Below are positions 22,876 through 32,362 of a stretch of 34,189 nt of DNA, one piece after another (positions within the stretch are counted from its first letter, which is position 1; each line of letters starts with the position of its first letter). The notes under the pieces are model-generated. The model saw nothing but the letters and a program-made list of their open reading frames with translations, had not been told where the DNA came from and made no database searches. Position numbers and translations under genes: made by a program. Origin of the DNA: Desulfobacterales bacterium (GTDB taxonomy: Bacteria; Desulfobacterota; Desulfobacteria; Desulfobacterales; JAAELO01); assembly GCA_024226555.1 (NCBI GenBank), contig JAAELO010000165.1:1-34189 (forward strand). The letters are read 5' to 3'.

Positions 22876-25548
22876 TTAATGAGCTTTAGCCCAATTTTTT
22901 CCAGCACTGATGTTAACCTTTAAAGGTACTTTTAGCTCCCATATATTTTCCATAACATCTTTTAACATATCACTTGCAACTTCTACTTCATCAATTGGAG
23001 ATTCAAGAAGTATTTCATCATGTACAGTAAGAAGCATTCTTGTTTTAAGATTCATCTCTTCAAGTTTTTCAGATACTTTTATCATTGCAACTTTAATTAA
23101 ATCAGCCGCTGTTCCCTGAACTGGTGTATTAATAGCTACTCTTTCAGCAAAATTTCGAATAACATACTTTGAACTGTTTATCTCAGGTATGAATCTTACT
23201 CTACCAAGAAGAGTAGTCGTTTTATTTGTAGACTTTGCTTCTGCTATGGAATCCTCAATAAATTTGTTAACACCTTTGTATCTTTCAAAGTAATTCTCTA
23301 TATAAGATTTTGCCATCTTCATACTGATACCTAGTTCTTTTGAAAGGCCATAAGGGCTCATACCATAGATAATTCCAAAATTTACAGCTTTTGCCTGGGC
23401 TCTCAGATCTTCTGTTATCATTTCCGGGATAGCACCAAAAACTTCGGCAGCTGTTCTCTGATGAATATCTTCATCTTTATTAAAAGAGTCAATAAGGATC
23501 TCATCATTTGAACAATGAGCGAGAATTCTTAGTTCTATTTGTGAATAATCAGCGGAAATAATACTAAAACCTTCTTCAGGAATAAAAGCTTCTCTAATTT
23601 CTCTTCCCTCTTCAGTCCTGATTGGAATATTCTGAAGGTTAGGGTTAGAACTGCTTAACCTGCCTGTTACTGTTACAGTTTGATTGAATGATGTATGGAC
23701 TCTGGATGTTTCAGGGTTTGCGACTTCCTGAAGAGCATCAGTATATGTTGATTTTAATTTTGAAATAGATCTGTACTGAAGAACAAGAGCAGGTAGTTCA
23801 TGTTTATCAGAAAGTTCTGTTAAAACATCTACATCCGTTGAGTAACCTGTTTTCTTTTTAGTTTTTTTCTTAACAGGAAGTTCAAGTACTTCAAAGAGTA
23901 TTCTACCTAATTGAGTGGGGGAATTTATATTAAATTCTTCACCTGCCATTGAGTATATAAGTTCCTCTTTCTCTTTTAACGAATTTTCGAGTTTTAATGA
24001 GAGGTTTTGTAACTTTTCAAGATCTATTTTTATACCATTTTTTTCCATTTTCATAAGAACCGGCATAAGAGGCATCTCAATATCATTAAATAGTTTTAAC
24101 TGATCTCTTTTTTCAAGTTCTTTATATAATACATTCCTTAGCTTAAGGGCCAAATCAGCATCTTCACATGAATAATTTGTAGCATCTTCAATTAGTACTT
24201 TATCAAAGGTTACTTGGTTTGAACCTTTACCTGCAACTTTTTCATAAGGGATGGTTTTATGCCCCAGATAATCCATTGCCAGCTCATCCAAACTATGAAC
24301 TCTTTTAGCAGGATTGATGATATATGAAGCGATAATTGAGTCAAACTCAATTCCTTTAAGCTCTATGCCATATTTTGAGAAAACTATGTAATCATATTTT
24401 ATATTTTGCCCGGTTTTTTTAATTGAAGGATCTTCCAATATCTCTTTAAGTTGGGTTAATGTTTCATCAAAATCAAGTTGTACCGGAGCACCGGGGTAAC
24501 TATGGGCAATGGGAATATAAAAAGCACTTCCCTCTTCATAGGAGAAAGAGATACCTACTAATTTTGCTTCCATTGGTATTTTAGAAGTAGTTTCTGTATC
24601 GACAGAAACAATTTCGCATTTTTTAATAGAAGTAATTAGTTTATTGAGTTCATTTTTATCTGTAATTGTATAGTAGTTCTGTTTTAAAGGATCACTAATT
24701 GTCGCATATTTAGCAAGATGCTTTCTGAATTCAAGTTTCTTAAACAGATCTGAAAGAATTTGATTATTGAATGGGCCCTTTTTATATTCAGAGTAGTTAA
24801 AAGAAATATCCACATCTTTTTTTATTGTTACAAGGTCACGACTTAAAAAAGCTATATCTTTGTTTTCAATTAAATTTTCACGTTGTTTTTTCTTTGTAAT
24901 ACCATCAACGACCTCATATAATCCTTCAAGGCTGCCATGCTCCTGAATTAATAAAGGAGCAGTCTTTTTACCTATACCGGGTACACCTGGAATATTATCA
25001 GCGGAATCACCTGTTAAAGCCATAACATCTATTACTCTGTCAGGTTCAACCCCCACTTTTTCAAGTACATAATTACGGTCAATTAACAGATCTTTCATTG
25101 GATCCCAAATGATAGATTTTTCTGTAACCAATTGCATAAAGTCTTTATCACCTGTAACCATGATGGTTTTTAGTCCTTCTTTTTCAGCAAGATCTGCAAA
25201 AGTCCCAATCAGGTCATCAGCCTCAAAACCTTGTAGTTCAACAATAGGAATATTGAAACCCCTGGTAACCTCTTTTATAAAGGGTATTTGAACCTGAAGG
25301 TCATCAGGCATAGGAGGTCTGTTTGCTTTATATTCTTTATACATTTCATGACGGAAAGTTGGTCCTTTCATATCAAAAAACATAACTGTATATTCAGGAC
25401 TTTTATCGTCAAGAAGTTTTGTGAGCATATTGGTAAATCCAAATACAGCATTTGTTGGAAGCCCTTCGGAATTAGTAAGGTTTCGAATAGCATGATATGC
25501 TCTATAAATATAAGCACTTCCATCAATCAGATAAATTGTTTTTTCCAT
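22876..25548 (-). CDS. polA: DNA polymerase I
   Basis: 890 residues with all three activities. 5'-3' exonuclease domain 1-290 (MEKTIYLIDGSAYIYRAYHA, VTGDKDFMQLV, GDSADNIPGVPGIGKKTA). The 3'-5' proofreading domain keeps its carboxylates (SVDTETT, GQNIKYDYIVF). Polymerase motifs: A, DYSQIELRILAH; B, RAQAKAVNFGIIYGMS; C, LLTVHDEILLE. Function: Okazaki fragment processing and excision repair. Convergent with the HD-GYP gene (42 bases between). Confidence 0.97.
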   Translation of the reverse strand: MEKTIYLIDGSAYIYRAYHAIRNLTNSEGLPTNAVFGFTNMLTKLLDDKSPEYTVMFFDMKGPTFRHEMYKEYKANRPPMPDDLQVQIPFIKEVTRGFNIPIVELQGFEADDLIGTFADLAEKEGLKTIMVTGDKDFMQLVTEKSIIWDPMKDLLIDRNYVLEKVGVEPDRVIDVMALTGDSADNIPGVPGIGKKTAPLLIQEHGSLEGLYEVVDGITKKKQRENLIENKDIAFLSRDLVTIKKDVDISFNYSEYKKGPFNNQILSDLFKKLEFRKHLAKYATISDPLKQNYYTITDKNELNKLITSIKKCEIVSVDTETTSKIPMEAKLVGISFSYEEGSAFYIPIAHSYPGAPVQLDFDETLTQLKEILEDPSIKKTGQNIKYDYIVFSKYGIELKGIEFDSIIASYIINPAKRVHSLDELAMDYLGHKTIPYEKVAGKGSNQVTFDKVLIEDATNYSCEDADLALKLRNVLYKELEKRDQLKLFNDIEMPLMPVLMKMEKNGIKIDLEKLQNLSLKLENSLKEKEELIYSMAGEEFNINSPTQLGRILFEVLELPVKKKTKKKTGYSTDVDVLTELSDKHELPALVLQYRSISKLKSTYTDALQEVANPETSRVHTSFNQTVTVTGRLSSSNPNLQNIPIRTEEGREIREAFIPEEGFSIISADYSQIELRILAHCSNDEILIDSFNKDEDIHQRTAAEVFGAIPEMITEDLRAQAKAVNFGIIYGMSPYGLSKELGISMKMAKSYIENYFERYKGVNKFIEDSIAEAKSTNKTTTLLGRVRFIPEINSSKYVIRNFAERVAINTPVQGTAADLIKVAMIKVSEKLEEMNLKTRMLLTVHDEILLESPIDEVEVASDMLKDVMENIWELKVPLKVNISAGKNWAKAH

Positions 25549-25680
25549 TTTTATATCTTTCTTTTTTTTATTTTCATTATTCAGAACTTTCCTTTTATCA
25601 GGTTAGAAGATTACAATCCACAAATTTAAAAATAAATTTCCAATAATAGATTTCGCAGAATATATTAACAGTTATATTAA

Positions 25681-25810
25681 GGGAGCCTCTAATAATTAGA
25701 ATTTTTGATGAAAAACAAGGCATAACAAAAAATAACGGGATGATTTTACTACAGTTTTATTTTTGTTATAACGATGTGTTTCGCAAAAAGATCAGTTATT
25801 AGAGATTCCC
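25681..25810 (+). mobile_element. MITE-like element copy 5 (short type)
   Basis: 130 bp from GGGAGCCTCTAATAATTAG to CAGTTATTAGAGATTCCC, flanked by exact TTAA duplications (25677-25680, 25811-25814). The halves ATAACAAAAAATAAC and GTTTTATTTTTGTTAT are also inverted to each other, so the whole element can fold as one long hairpin. Confidence 0.92.
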
Positions 25811-25913
25811 TTAAGTTAATTTTCTCATATTCAAATATGAAACACTATATGATGTATGTTTAACAAATATAAGTAGTAGATTGTATAATAAAAAAATTTC
25901 AGAAATATTCTAA

Positions 25914-25940
25914 ATAAGCCACTAATAATTAAAATTACTG
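25914..25940 (+). mobile_element. Solo left end of the MITE-like element
   Basis: AAGCCACTAATAATTAAAATTACTGA matches the left end of copy 5 (GGGAGCCTCTAATAATTAGAATTTTTGA) with a few changes. No matching right end follows before the next gene, so this is a degraded copy. Confidence 0.45.
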
Positions 25941-26111
25941 AGTTAGAGCCAATATTTTAATGTGTACAACATAAAATGTTTATGATAGTTTAATAGATAT
26001 AGCTGGATATTAGGCAGATTGTTCTTTTCATCCCTATATTTTTCATACCTTTCGCATACTTACTACTGCCAAACCAGCTCGGTTGTAACAAAAAACAGGA
26101 GACTTTTAACA

Positions 26112-28889
26112 GTGTTCAGAACAATGTGTCCCTCGTGTCAGCACGTCTATAAAATAACAGAAGCAAATGTGGATAAAGTAGTCTCCTGTAAAAATTGTAA
26201 ATTTATCTTTCTTATCGAACGTTTAAAAAATGAAAACCCAATTCCAATAGTTATTCAATTAGGAATCAACAAAAAGAAGATAACAAGTGAAAATATTAAT
26301 GAAATTTTAGCATTTCACAAAAACAATAAAAATAACCAGTCTATTAATGAATTCCTTTTACAAAAAAAAATATTAAATGAGAAAGAATTAAGTCTTCTTC
26401 TCATTGAAGCAAGAACTTTAGATGATAAACTCTTCATAAAAACAATATTAAATGAGGCTATTGTAAATAAAGAAGATATAAAAGAAGCATTGAAATTTCA
26501 AGAGAATTCAAAGAAAAAAGGTAAACATGTAATAATGAGAGACGCCCTTTTAAAACTTGGGATAATCTCAAAAAAACAGATGCAACGAATGTTTGCAAAG
26601 CAGTATAGTGAAAGAAAAAGACTTTTGGATGTTGAATTAAAAAAAGAACACCAAATGAAAGATAAAGTGCTGGAAGAAACCTCTAACAAAGTTAATGAGG
26701 AAAATCAAACTCTTCCACCTCAAATAAAGAGTGACAAGGGGTCTGAAAATAAACTTAAACAGAGTAATGCCAAATATGATTATAAAAATGACCTTGAGTT
26801 AAGTAAGTTTGGAGTATTACACAATTTTATAAAAAAGGACCATCTTGATGAGGTTATTGAAATCCGTAAAAAAAACAAAATCTCAAAATCTCTCATACAA
26901 ATACTAATTGCGAAGAATTATATAACTTCTAAAAAGGCTCTTCAATTAAAAACTTTCAAAGAGTTTGGAACAGTCCGGGACAAAGATAACCTTTTTGGTC
27001 AGATGGCTATTAGAAAAGGTTTACTTAAAAAAGAGGATGTTAAAAGAGCTCTTGATAAACAAATTTCACTATATAAGGAAAAAGATCAGATTAAGAGAAT
27101 TGGTGATTTTTTAATAGAAGATAAAATAATTAATGAAGAGAATAAAGATATAGTTATTACTCTTCAGGAGGAAAGTGATAATATAAGAGCTGATAAATTA
27201 AAAAAAGGCACTAAGGATGAAGAAAAACAAAATGTCACCAGTGAAAAAGCTGATTCCCTTGAAAATTTTCTGGAGAAAACGGAAAAAAAAGTAGAGGTAG
27301 ATGAGTTAACTCTTGAAGTTGAAGAGGGTAATTTAACAGCATATCTATATTTACCAGATGATAAGTCAAAGGTTAGTTTATTAAATGTAAAAGGAATTGT
27401 TGATTCAAATGAGATTATTTATGGGGTTACTAATGATGAGATAATTTCAAATATACTTAAATCAAATACACTTAAAACCAATAAATTTATAATTGCAAAA
27501 GGTGAAGATTCTGTAAATGGTGTCAATGGCTCAATTGAATATTTCTTCAATACTGATTATCTGACAGCTGGAGAAATTAAGGAAGATGGTTCAATAGATT
27601 TTAAGGAAAGGGGCGAGACTCCCTTTGTTAAAGAGGGTGGTTTGATAGCAGTAAAAACACCTCCTATTCAGGGGAAACATGGTAAAGATATCTATGATTT
27701 TGAAATATTATGTACTGAAGCCAATGATCCGCCTTTAAAATTAGGAAATGGTGTTAATCTTTCTGAAGATAAACTCTCTGTTGTAGCAAGTATTGAGGGG
27801 CGACCGGATCTATCTGTTTCAGGTGTTCTGTCTGTATTCAATGAAGTTGTTATACCAGATAATGTTGATTACAATACTGGCAATATAGATTTTAAAGGAA
27901 ATATTAATATCAGAGGAACAATTCTTGAAGGTTTTTCAGTACAGGGAGTTAATGTTACAACTCTTGAAGTAGAAGGTGGAATGATAAGAGTTACAAACGA
28001 TTTTAATGTATCTGGCGGGATAATAGAATCGGATGTTTTTGTTGAGGGTATAACCCAGGCAATGTTTGTCAGAAAATCAAGAGTCTTTTGTTTTGGAGAT
28101 GTTATAATATCCAAAGAGATAATCGATTCTGAAATAATAACAAGTGGAAAATGTATTATTGAGCGTGGAAGTATTTTTAATTCCAAAATATCTGCAAAAA
28201 AAGGAATTGTCGCACTACAGATAGGTAATGAAAGAACTGATCAAAATAAAATAAGGATTGGTGTGGATGATCATATAACACAAGCAGTGGAACTTTATGA
28301 ATTAGAGATTGCAAGTTATGAAGAGAAAGTTAAATTACAGCATAGAATAGTTAAAAAAAATGAAAAGGAAATAGATGATCTTCTTAAGAGCCTGGTTAAA
28401 TCTACTAACAGGAAAGATAAACTTACAAAAGATAAAGAAGTTCTTAAAACAAAGATGAAACCTGATAACCAGGAAGAAATTGTAAAAAAAATAAACTCTT
28501 TAGATGAAACGTTAGAGCAGCTTAAAGAATCTATTGATGAAAACAATAAGTCCCTGAAAGAATGTGAGATTAAAACAGAAGAAACAGAGAAACAAATTGA
28601 GGTTAATGAAAAGTTTATTGAAGAGATAATGGTTCATAAAGATGGTTCAATTGACTGGGCAAAAAAACAATCGGGCTTTGCTGAAATAAAGGTTCTTGGA
28701 TCAATAGCTCTAAAAACTCTTGTTTTCACAAGAAATTCAAGGTTGGAGTTATCGGAAACCCAGAGAGTTTGTTACGTAAAAGAGATAAATAATAAATTGC
28801 GCTATGATAGTAAAGAACGATTCGAAAGAAATATTCCTGACTATGAACTGACTGTAGTGTCAGACCAGAAAAAATTTTCGAAAGAATAA
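26112..28889 (+). CDS. Large FapA-family (DUF342) protein with Cys4 zinc ribbon and MshEN-like repeats
   Basis: 925 residues from GTG at 26112 (AGGAG 10 bases upstream). A Cys4 zinc ribbon comes first (CPSC 6-9, CKNC 26-29). About 60-360 contains five or six helical repeats of the type LLxKGLLxxEDVKxALxxQ (for example 294-355), like N-terminal domains of type II secretion ATPases (MshEN/T2SSE_N). From ~395 to the end is a FapA/DUF342 domain (VKTPPIQGKHGKDIYDFEI, VVASIEGRPDLSVSGVLSVFNEV, YNTGNIDFKGNINIRG), with a coiled coil about 730-840. FapA proteins act in flagellar number/placement or polar assembly in Vibrio. It precedes the chemotaxis genes, which supports a motility or polarity link. 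Confidence 0.85.
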   Translation: MFRTMCPSCQHVYKITEANVDKVVSCKNCKFIFLIERLKNENPIPIVIQLGINKKKITSENINEILAFHKNNKNNQSINEFLLQKKILNEKELSLLLIEARTLDDKLFIKTILNEAIVNKEDIKEALKFQENSKKKGKHVIMRDALLKLGIISKKQMQRMFAKQYSERKRLLDVELKKEHQMKDKVLEETSNKVNEENQTLPPQIKSDKGSENKLKQSNAKYDYKNDLELSKFGVLHNFIKKDHLDEVIEIRKKNKISKSLIQILIAKNYITSKKALQLKTFKEFGTVRDKDNLFGQMAIRKGLLKKEDVKRALDKQISLYKEKDQIKRIGDFLIEDKIINEENKDIVITLQEESDNIRADKLKKGTKDEEKQNVTSEKADSLENFLEKTEKKVEVDELTLEVEEGNLTAYLYLPDDKSKVSLLNVKGIVDSNEIIYGVTNDEIISNILKSNTLKTNKFIIAKGEDSVNGVNGSIEYFFNTDYLTAGEIKEDGSIDFKERGETPFVKEGGLIAVKTPPIQGKHGKDIYDFEILCTEANDPPLKLGNGVNLSEDKLSVVASIEGRPDLSVSGVLSVFNEVVIPDNVDYNTGNIDFKGNINIRGTILEGFSVQGVNVTTLEVEGGMIRVTNDFNVSGGIIESDVFVEGITQAMFVRKSRVFCFGDVIISKEIIDSEIITSGKCIIERGSIFNSKISAKKGIVALQIGNERTDQNKIRIGVDDHITQAVELYELEIASYEEKVKLQHRIVKKNEKEIDDLLKSLVKSTNRKDKLTKDKEVLKTKMKPDNQEEIVKKINSLDETLEQLKESIDENNKSLKECEIKTEETEKQIEVNEKFIEEIMVHKDGSIDWAKKQSGFAEIKVLGSIALKTLVFTRNSRLELSETQRVCYVKEINNKLRYDSKERFERNIPDYELTVVSDQKKFSKE

Positions 28890-29098
28890 TATTTTCCCAC
28901 TCAAATACCATTCAATAAGTACAAATTGTAAATCACGTTATAATGTTAATGCAAACCAATAAATAATTGTATTAATGTATTTTTCTGTGGTAAAATATTA
29001 TCGTCTAATTAACGTTCTGAAAAGTCTACATTATATTTAATAAAATCATCTTGAATAGCTCGAATTACGTGAGTTTTTGGTAATTGAATTTAAGTTTC

Positions 29099-29118
29099 AT
29101 AAAAGCTTTAAGTTTTAT
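29099..29118 (+). repeat. Fragment shared with the long-type element
   Basis: The sequence is identical over 20 bases to 18671-18690 inside element copy 3. Terminal repeats are not recognisable nearby, so it is either a decayed copy or an unrelated AT-rich coincidence; the exact match of 20 bases favours the former. Confidence 0.4.
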
Positions 29119-29145
29119 TATTTTTCACTTACAGAAATTTGTTAA

Positions 29146-29172
29146 TAAAGTTTTATATTTATACGCCTTAAA
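29146..29172 (+). promoter_or_regulatory. Candidate flagellar sigma-28 (FliA) promoter for cheW
   Basis: TAAAGTTT (29146-29153) is a full match to the FliA -35 element; after 11 bases, the consensus spacing, comes GCCTTAAA (29165-29172) against consensus GCCGATAA (5 of 8, with the GCC core). Transcription would start about 29180, leaving a 70-base leader before the cheW ATG. Confidence 0.55.
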
Positions 29173-29249
29173 ATATTTAAAGATTTATTCATTATTCTAT
29201 GCTGGAGAGGTTAAGCACAAAAAAAATACAATAAAAGAGGGTAAAACTA

Positions 29250-29759
29250 ATGGAAGAAACAAAAGTTATGGATCAGGCGATATCTTTAATGGCAGATAAA
29301 GAAGGAAAATTTTTAACTTTTACTCTTGCAGGAGAGGAGTACGGAATTGGTATTCTGAAAATTAAAGAGATAATTGGTATGATGGCAATAACTACAGTGC
29401 CTCAAACACCGGATTTTGTTAAAGGTGTTATCAACTTAAGGGGTAAAGTTATTCCTGTTATGGATTTAAGGCTAAGGTTTGATATGGAATCCATAGATTA
29501 TAATGAACGAACTTGTATTATTGTTGTTGAGATTGAAGGTGAATCGGGAACTATCCAGATTGGAATAGTTGTAGATTCGGTTTCAGAGGTTTTAAATGTT
29601 AAAGCTGATGAAATGGAGGAAACTCCTACATTTGGAACGAAACTTAATACAGAATATATTATGGGTATGGCGAAAATGGAAGGTGGTGTGAAAATTCTGC
29701 TTGATATTGACAGGGTTCTCAATGCGGATGAGATTTCAGCATTAGAGAAAGCGGGATAA
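29250..29759 (+). CDS. cheW: Chemotaxis coupling protein CheW
   Basis: 169 residues, single CheW domain: LTFTLAGEEYGIGILKIKEIIGM, then TTVPQTPDFVKGVINLRGKVIPVMDLR, RTCIIVVEIEG and GIVVDSVSEVLNVKADEMEETPTFG. It links receptors to CheA. GAGGG lies before the ATG. Its stop codon (29757-29759) abuts a diverged MITE-like copy, and the receptor gene follows 151 bases later; no cheA is in the window. Confidence 0.96.
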   Translation: MEETKVMDQAISLMADKEGKFLTFTLAGEEYGIGILKIKEIIGMMAITTVPQTPDFVKGVINLRGKVIPVMDLRLRFDMESIDYNERTCIIVVEIEGESGTIQIGIVVDSVSEVLNVKADEMEETPTFGTKLNTEYIMGMAKMEGGVKILLDIDRVLNADEISALEKAG

Positions 29760-29887
29760 AGGAAACCTTAATACTTTTGACTGAATTACTTAAGTTATTT
29801 AAACAGAAAAAACGAATTATTTGAAAAAGAGAACTGTAAACTTTATAAACGTAGTTCAATCAAAACTAAAGTTATCAGAGGTTCCTT
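29760..29887 (-). mobile_element. MITE-like element copy 6 (diverged, inverted)
   Basis: The left end AGGAAACCTTAATACTTTTG and right end GTTATCAGAGGTTCCT match the family. The right part TTCAATCAAAACTAAAGTTA is the complement of the copy 2 left end (TTAGAATTTTGATTGAA), and TTTATAAACG near 29851 is also in copy 1. It fills most of the gap between cheW and the receptor gene; flanks are not an exact duplication, so it is old. Confidence 0.62.
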
Positions 29888-29910
29888 ATAATGAATTAGG
29901 AGGAATGACA

Positions 29911-32265
29911 ATGAATTGGACTAATATGTCAATTCCCAAAAAAATAGCACTTGGTTTTTCAATATCTATTTTTATAGTTGCTGTTCTGGTTATTTTAAAT
30001 TTTGGTGGTATTGGCGGAATAGTTAATGATGCAAATGAGGTTATAGAAGGTAATAAACTAAGGAGTATTCTTGTTCAAAAGGAAATAGATCATCTTAACT
30101 GGGTTAAAGAGTTAAATGGTCTGATTGTAGATGATAAAATTACAGCTCTTACTGTTGAAACAGATTACCATAAATGCGGTTTCGGTAAATTTTTATATGG
30201 TGAAGGAAGAAAAGAAGCAGAGAAAACAGGACCGGGTTTAGCAGCTCTTTTCAAGCAAATTGAAGAACCCCACAGGAAACTTCACGAATCTGCTATCGCA
30301 ATTGGTAAAGTATATAAACAGGGTGATTATGAATTCCCACAATTTATAACTGAGAAAGAGGGAGACCACTTAAAATGGGTCCTTTCAATATCAAATCTAT
30401 TCCTCAGAAATGAAGAATCATTGGATATAATAACAGATCCACACCAATGTAAGCTTGGGAAATGGATATATGGTGGTGGAGAAAAGGCAGCTAAAAACAA
30501 AGAATTAAACAAGCTGATTGAACAAATTAAAGACCCCCATGTAAGACTTCATGAAAGTGCTGTTAAGATTCAAAATACATACAAACAGATACGACCTGAA
30601 TTATTGCTGACCATAACATCAAAACTTGAAGCTCACAGGAAGTGGGCTGCAAAAGTTAATGAATCCATAACTAAAAACTACAGACGTGTTGGAGTTCAGG
30701 TAAATCATAAAAGATGTGAATTAGGAAAATTTCTTAGCTCAGAACAGGCAAAGAGATGGTCTGAGGGGTTCCCGGTTTTGAAGACAGCTCTGAAAAAAAT
30801 AGATCTTCCCCATAGAAATCTGCATTATTCTGTTATAAAAATAGGTAGAGAGCTTTCAAGAAGAAGAAAAACAAGGGCTGTTAAGTTCTATACATCTATT
30901 TCACTACCCATGGTAGTTCAAATCACGAATAGCCTTAATAAGGTAATTTCAGCTGAAAAAAAGAATGTAAATGGTTATAATAAAGCAAAAAAAATCTATG
31001 ATACTGAAACACTTGATTCTTTAAATGAAACCCTGGGAGCTATCACTGAATTAAAAGAAAAATCTGTATCTATGCTACAGGGGATTAAAGAAGCAAATGA
31101 AATTTACACAACACAAACAGAACCGGCTCTTAAGGAAACCCAGATTATTCTTCACAAACTCAACAAAGAAACAGGCAAGTATTTGATGACAAATGATTCA
31201 ATGATTTCGACTGCAATAGCGACAAAAATAAGTTCAACCATAATTGGTATTTTGGGTATTTTAATAGGAGTATTTGTAGCTTTTTTTATAGCAAGAGGAA
31301 TTACTTCATTCCTAAGAAAAATTTCTACCCATATGGATGATGTTGCAGTACAGGTTGCAGCAGCAGCGGAACAAATAGCAAGTTCAAGCCAAACTCTTGC
31401 AGATGGGGCTTCGCAGCAAGCAGCATCCATTGAGGAAACATCATCTTCACTTGAAGAGATGTCTTCAATGACAAAACAAAATGCAGTTAATGCAAGTCAG
31501 GCAGATAGTCTTATGAAGGAATCAAACCAGATTGTTGAATCTGCAAATAATTCCATGCATGAACTTACTGATTCAATGGAGGATATAGCAAAAGCCAGTG
31601 AAGAAACTTCAAAAATTATTAAAACTATTGATGAAATAGCATTTCAAACAAATTTGTTAGCACTTAATGCTGCTGTAGAGGCTGCAAGAGCTGGGGAGGC
31701 TGGAGCTGGTTTTGCAGTTGTTGCAGACGAGGTAAGAAACCTTGCTATGAGAGCTGCAGAGGCTGCAAAAAATACTGCTAATTTAATAAAAGGTACTGTT
31801 GTTAAAATCAGTGAAGGTTCTGATGTTGTGAATAAAACCAATGAAGTATTTATACAGGTATCTGAAAGCTCAAGAAAAGTTGGTGAACTTGTAGGCGAAA
31901 TAACAGCAGCTTCAGGAGAACAGGCGGAGGGAATTGAACAGATAAACAAAGCTATTTCTGAGATGGATAAGGTTATTCAGTTTAATGCAGCAAATGCTGA
32001 AGAAGCTGCATCTGCTTCAGAAGAGATGAGCGCTCAGGCATTTACCATGAAGGGCGCGGTTAATGAGCTAATGGTTATGACAGGAAATTCAGATAAAGTT
32101 GAAATGATTGAAACACACGATTCTATGGATAGAACTGAAGAGCATAAATTGGTTAAATATGATTTCAAGAAAGTAGAATCAACAAATAATAAAACATCTC
32201 AAAAAACTATAGGGGTATCTCCTGATCAGGTTATACCTATGGAGGATGATTTTGAGGATTTTTAA
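29911..32265 (+). CDS. Chemoreceptor (MCP) with three tandem CZB domains between two membrane segments
   Basis: 784 residues from the ATG at 29911, with AGGAGG seven bases upstream; the in-frame TTG at 29821 lies inside the MITE-like copy and is rejected. TM1 is about 10-32 and TM2 about 439-463. Between them are three chemoreceptor zinc-binding (CZB) modules: His61/His87/Cys89/His121; His153/His178/Cys180/His210; His242/His266/Cys269/His301, each with the HxxW and C-x-x-G-K-(F/W) patterns. No clear HAMP follows; the signalling hairpin tip is [21 protein letters not shown] with [20 protein letters not shown]. The C-terminus [11 protein letters not shown] is the acidic tail common in this lineage. 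It probably senses zinc, redox or chlorine oxidants; CZB domains are more often cytoplasmic. Confidence 0.93.
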   Translation: MNWTNMSIPKKIALGFSISIFIVAVLVILNFGGIGGIVNDANEVIEGNKLRSILVQKEIDHLNWVKELNGLIVDDKITALTVETDYHKCGFGKFLYGEGRKEAEKTGPGLAALFKQIEEPHRKLHESAIAIGKVYKQGDYEFPQFITEKEGDHLKWVLSISNLFLRNEESLDIITDPHQCKLGKWIYGGGEKAAKNKELNKLIEQIKDPHVRLHESAVKIQNTYKQIRPELLLTITSKLEAHRKWAAKVNESITKNYRRVGVQVNHKRCELGKFLSSEQAKRWSEGFPVLKTALKKIDLPHRNLHYSVIKIGRELSRRRKTRAVKFYTSISLPMVVQITNSLNKVISAEKKNVNGYNKAKKIYDTETLDSLNETLGAITELKEKSVSMLQGIKEANEIYTTQTEPALKETQIILHKLNKETGKYLMTNDSMISTAIATKISSTIIGILGILIGVFVAFFIARGITSFLRKISTHMDDVAVQVAAAAEQIASSSQTLADGASQQAASIEETSSSLEEMSSMTKQNAVNASQADSLMKESNQIVESANNSMHELTDSMEDIAKASEETSKIIKTIDEIAFQTNLLALNAAVEAARAGEAGAGFAVVADEVRNLAMRAAEAAKNTANLIKGTVVKISEGSDVVNKTNEVFIQVSESSRKVGELVGEITAASGEQAEGIEQINKAISEMDKVIQFNAANAEEAASASEEMSAQAFTMKGAVNELMVMTGNSDKVEMIETHDSMDRTEEHKLVKYDFKKVESTNNKTSQKTIGVSPDQVIPMEDDFEDF

Positions 32266-32270
32266 GTAAA

Positions 32271-32293
32271 GGGAAACCTCTAATAATCAGATC
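32271..32293 (+). mobile_element. Solo left end of the MITE-like element
   Basis: GGGAAACCTCTAATAATCAGATC starts five bases after the receptor stop codon and matches the family's end (GGGAATCTCTAATAACTGATC in the copy 4 orientation). No second end is seen before the next gene starts at 32363. Confidence 0.6.
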
Positions 32294-32362
32294 TCTAACT
32301 ATATTATAGGCCTACAATAAAATACTTAACATTAATATAGGTTTATAGGGGGAAAAGAATAA

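Larger units (their letters stand above)
25549..26111. other. Intergenic region with MITE-like copy 5 and a solo end
   Basis: 563 bases between the divergent polA and FapA genes. It holds copy 5 (25681-25810), a solo end (25914-25940), and a near-perfect palindrome TCATATT-CA-AATATGA at 25825-25840. The last 100 bases have an open frame continuous with fapA but lack coding character; AGGAG at 26097-26101 is the gene's ribosome binding site. Confidence 0.65.
28890..29249. other. Intergenic region before cheW with a sigma-28-like promoter
   Basis: 360 bases. It contains the promoter candidate at 29146-29172 and the 20-base segment 29099-29118 shared with MITE-like copy 3. No terminator hairpin was found after the FapA gene and no gene in either strand is convincing. 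Confidence 0.6.

Noticed and set aside
25677-25814. piggyBac-like element because of TTAA flanks on copy 5
   Set aside because: Other copies have TATA, TAAA and AGAT duplications, so TTAA is not a fixed target and the family cannot be assigned from it.
29821-29910. TTG start at 29821 for the chemoreceptor
   Set aside because: It lies within element copy 6; the ATG at 29911 has AGGAGG at proper spacing and is followed at once by TM1.
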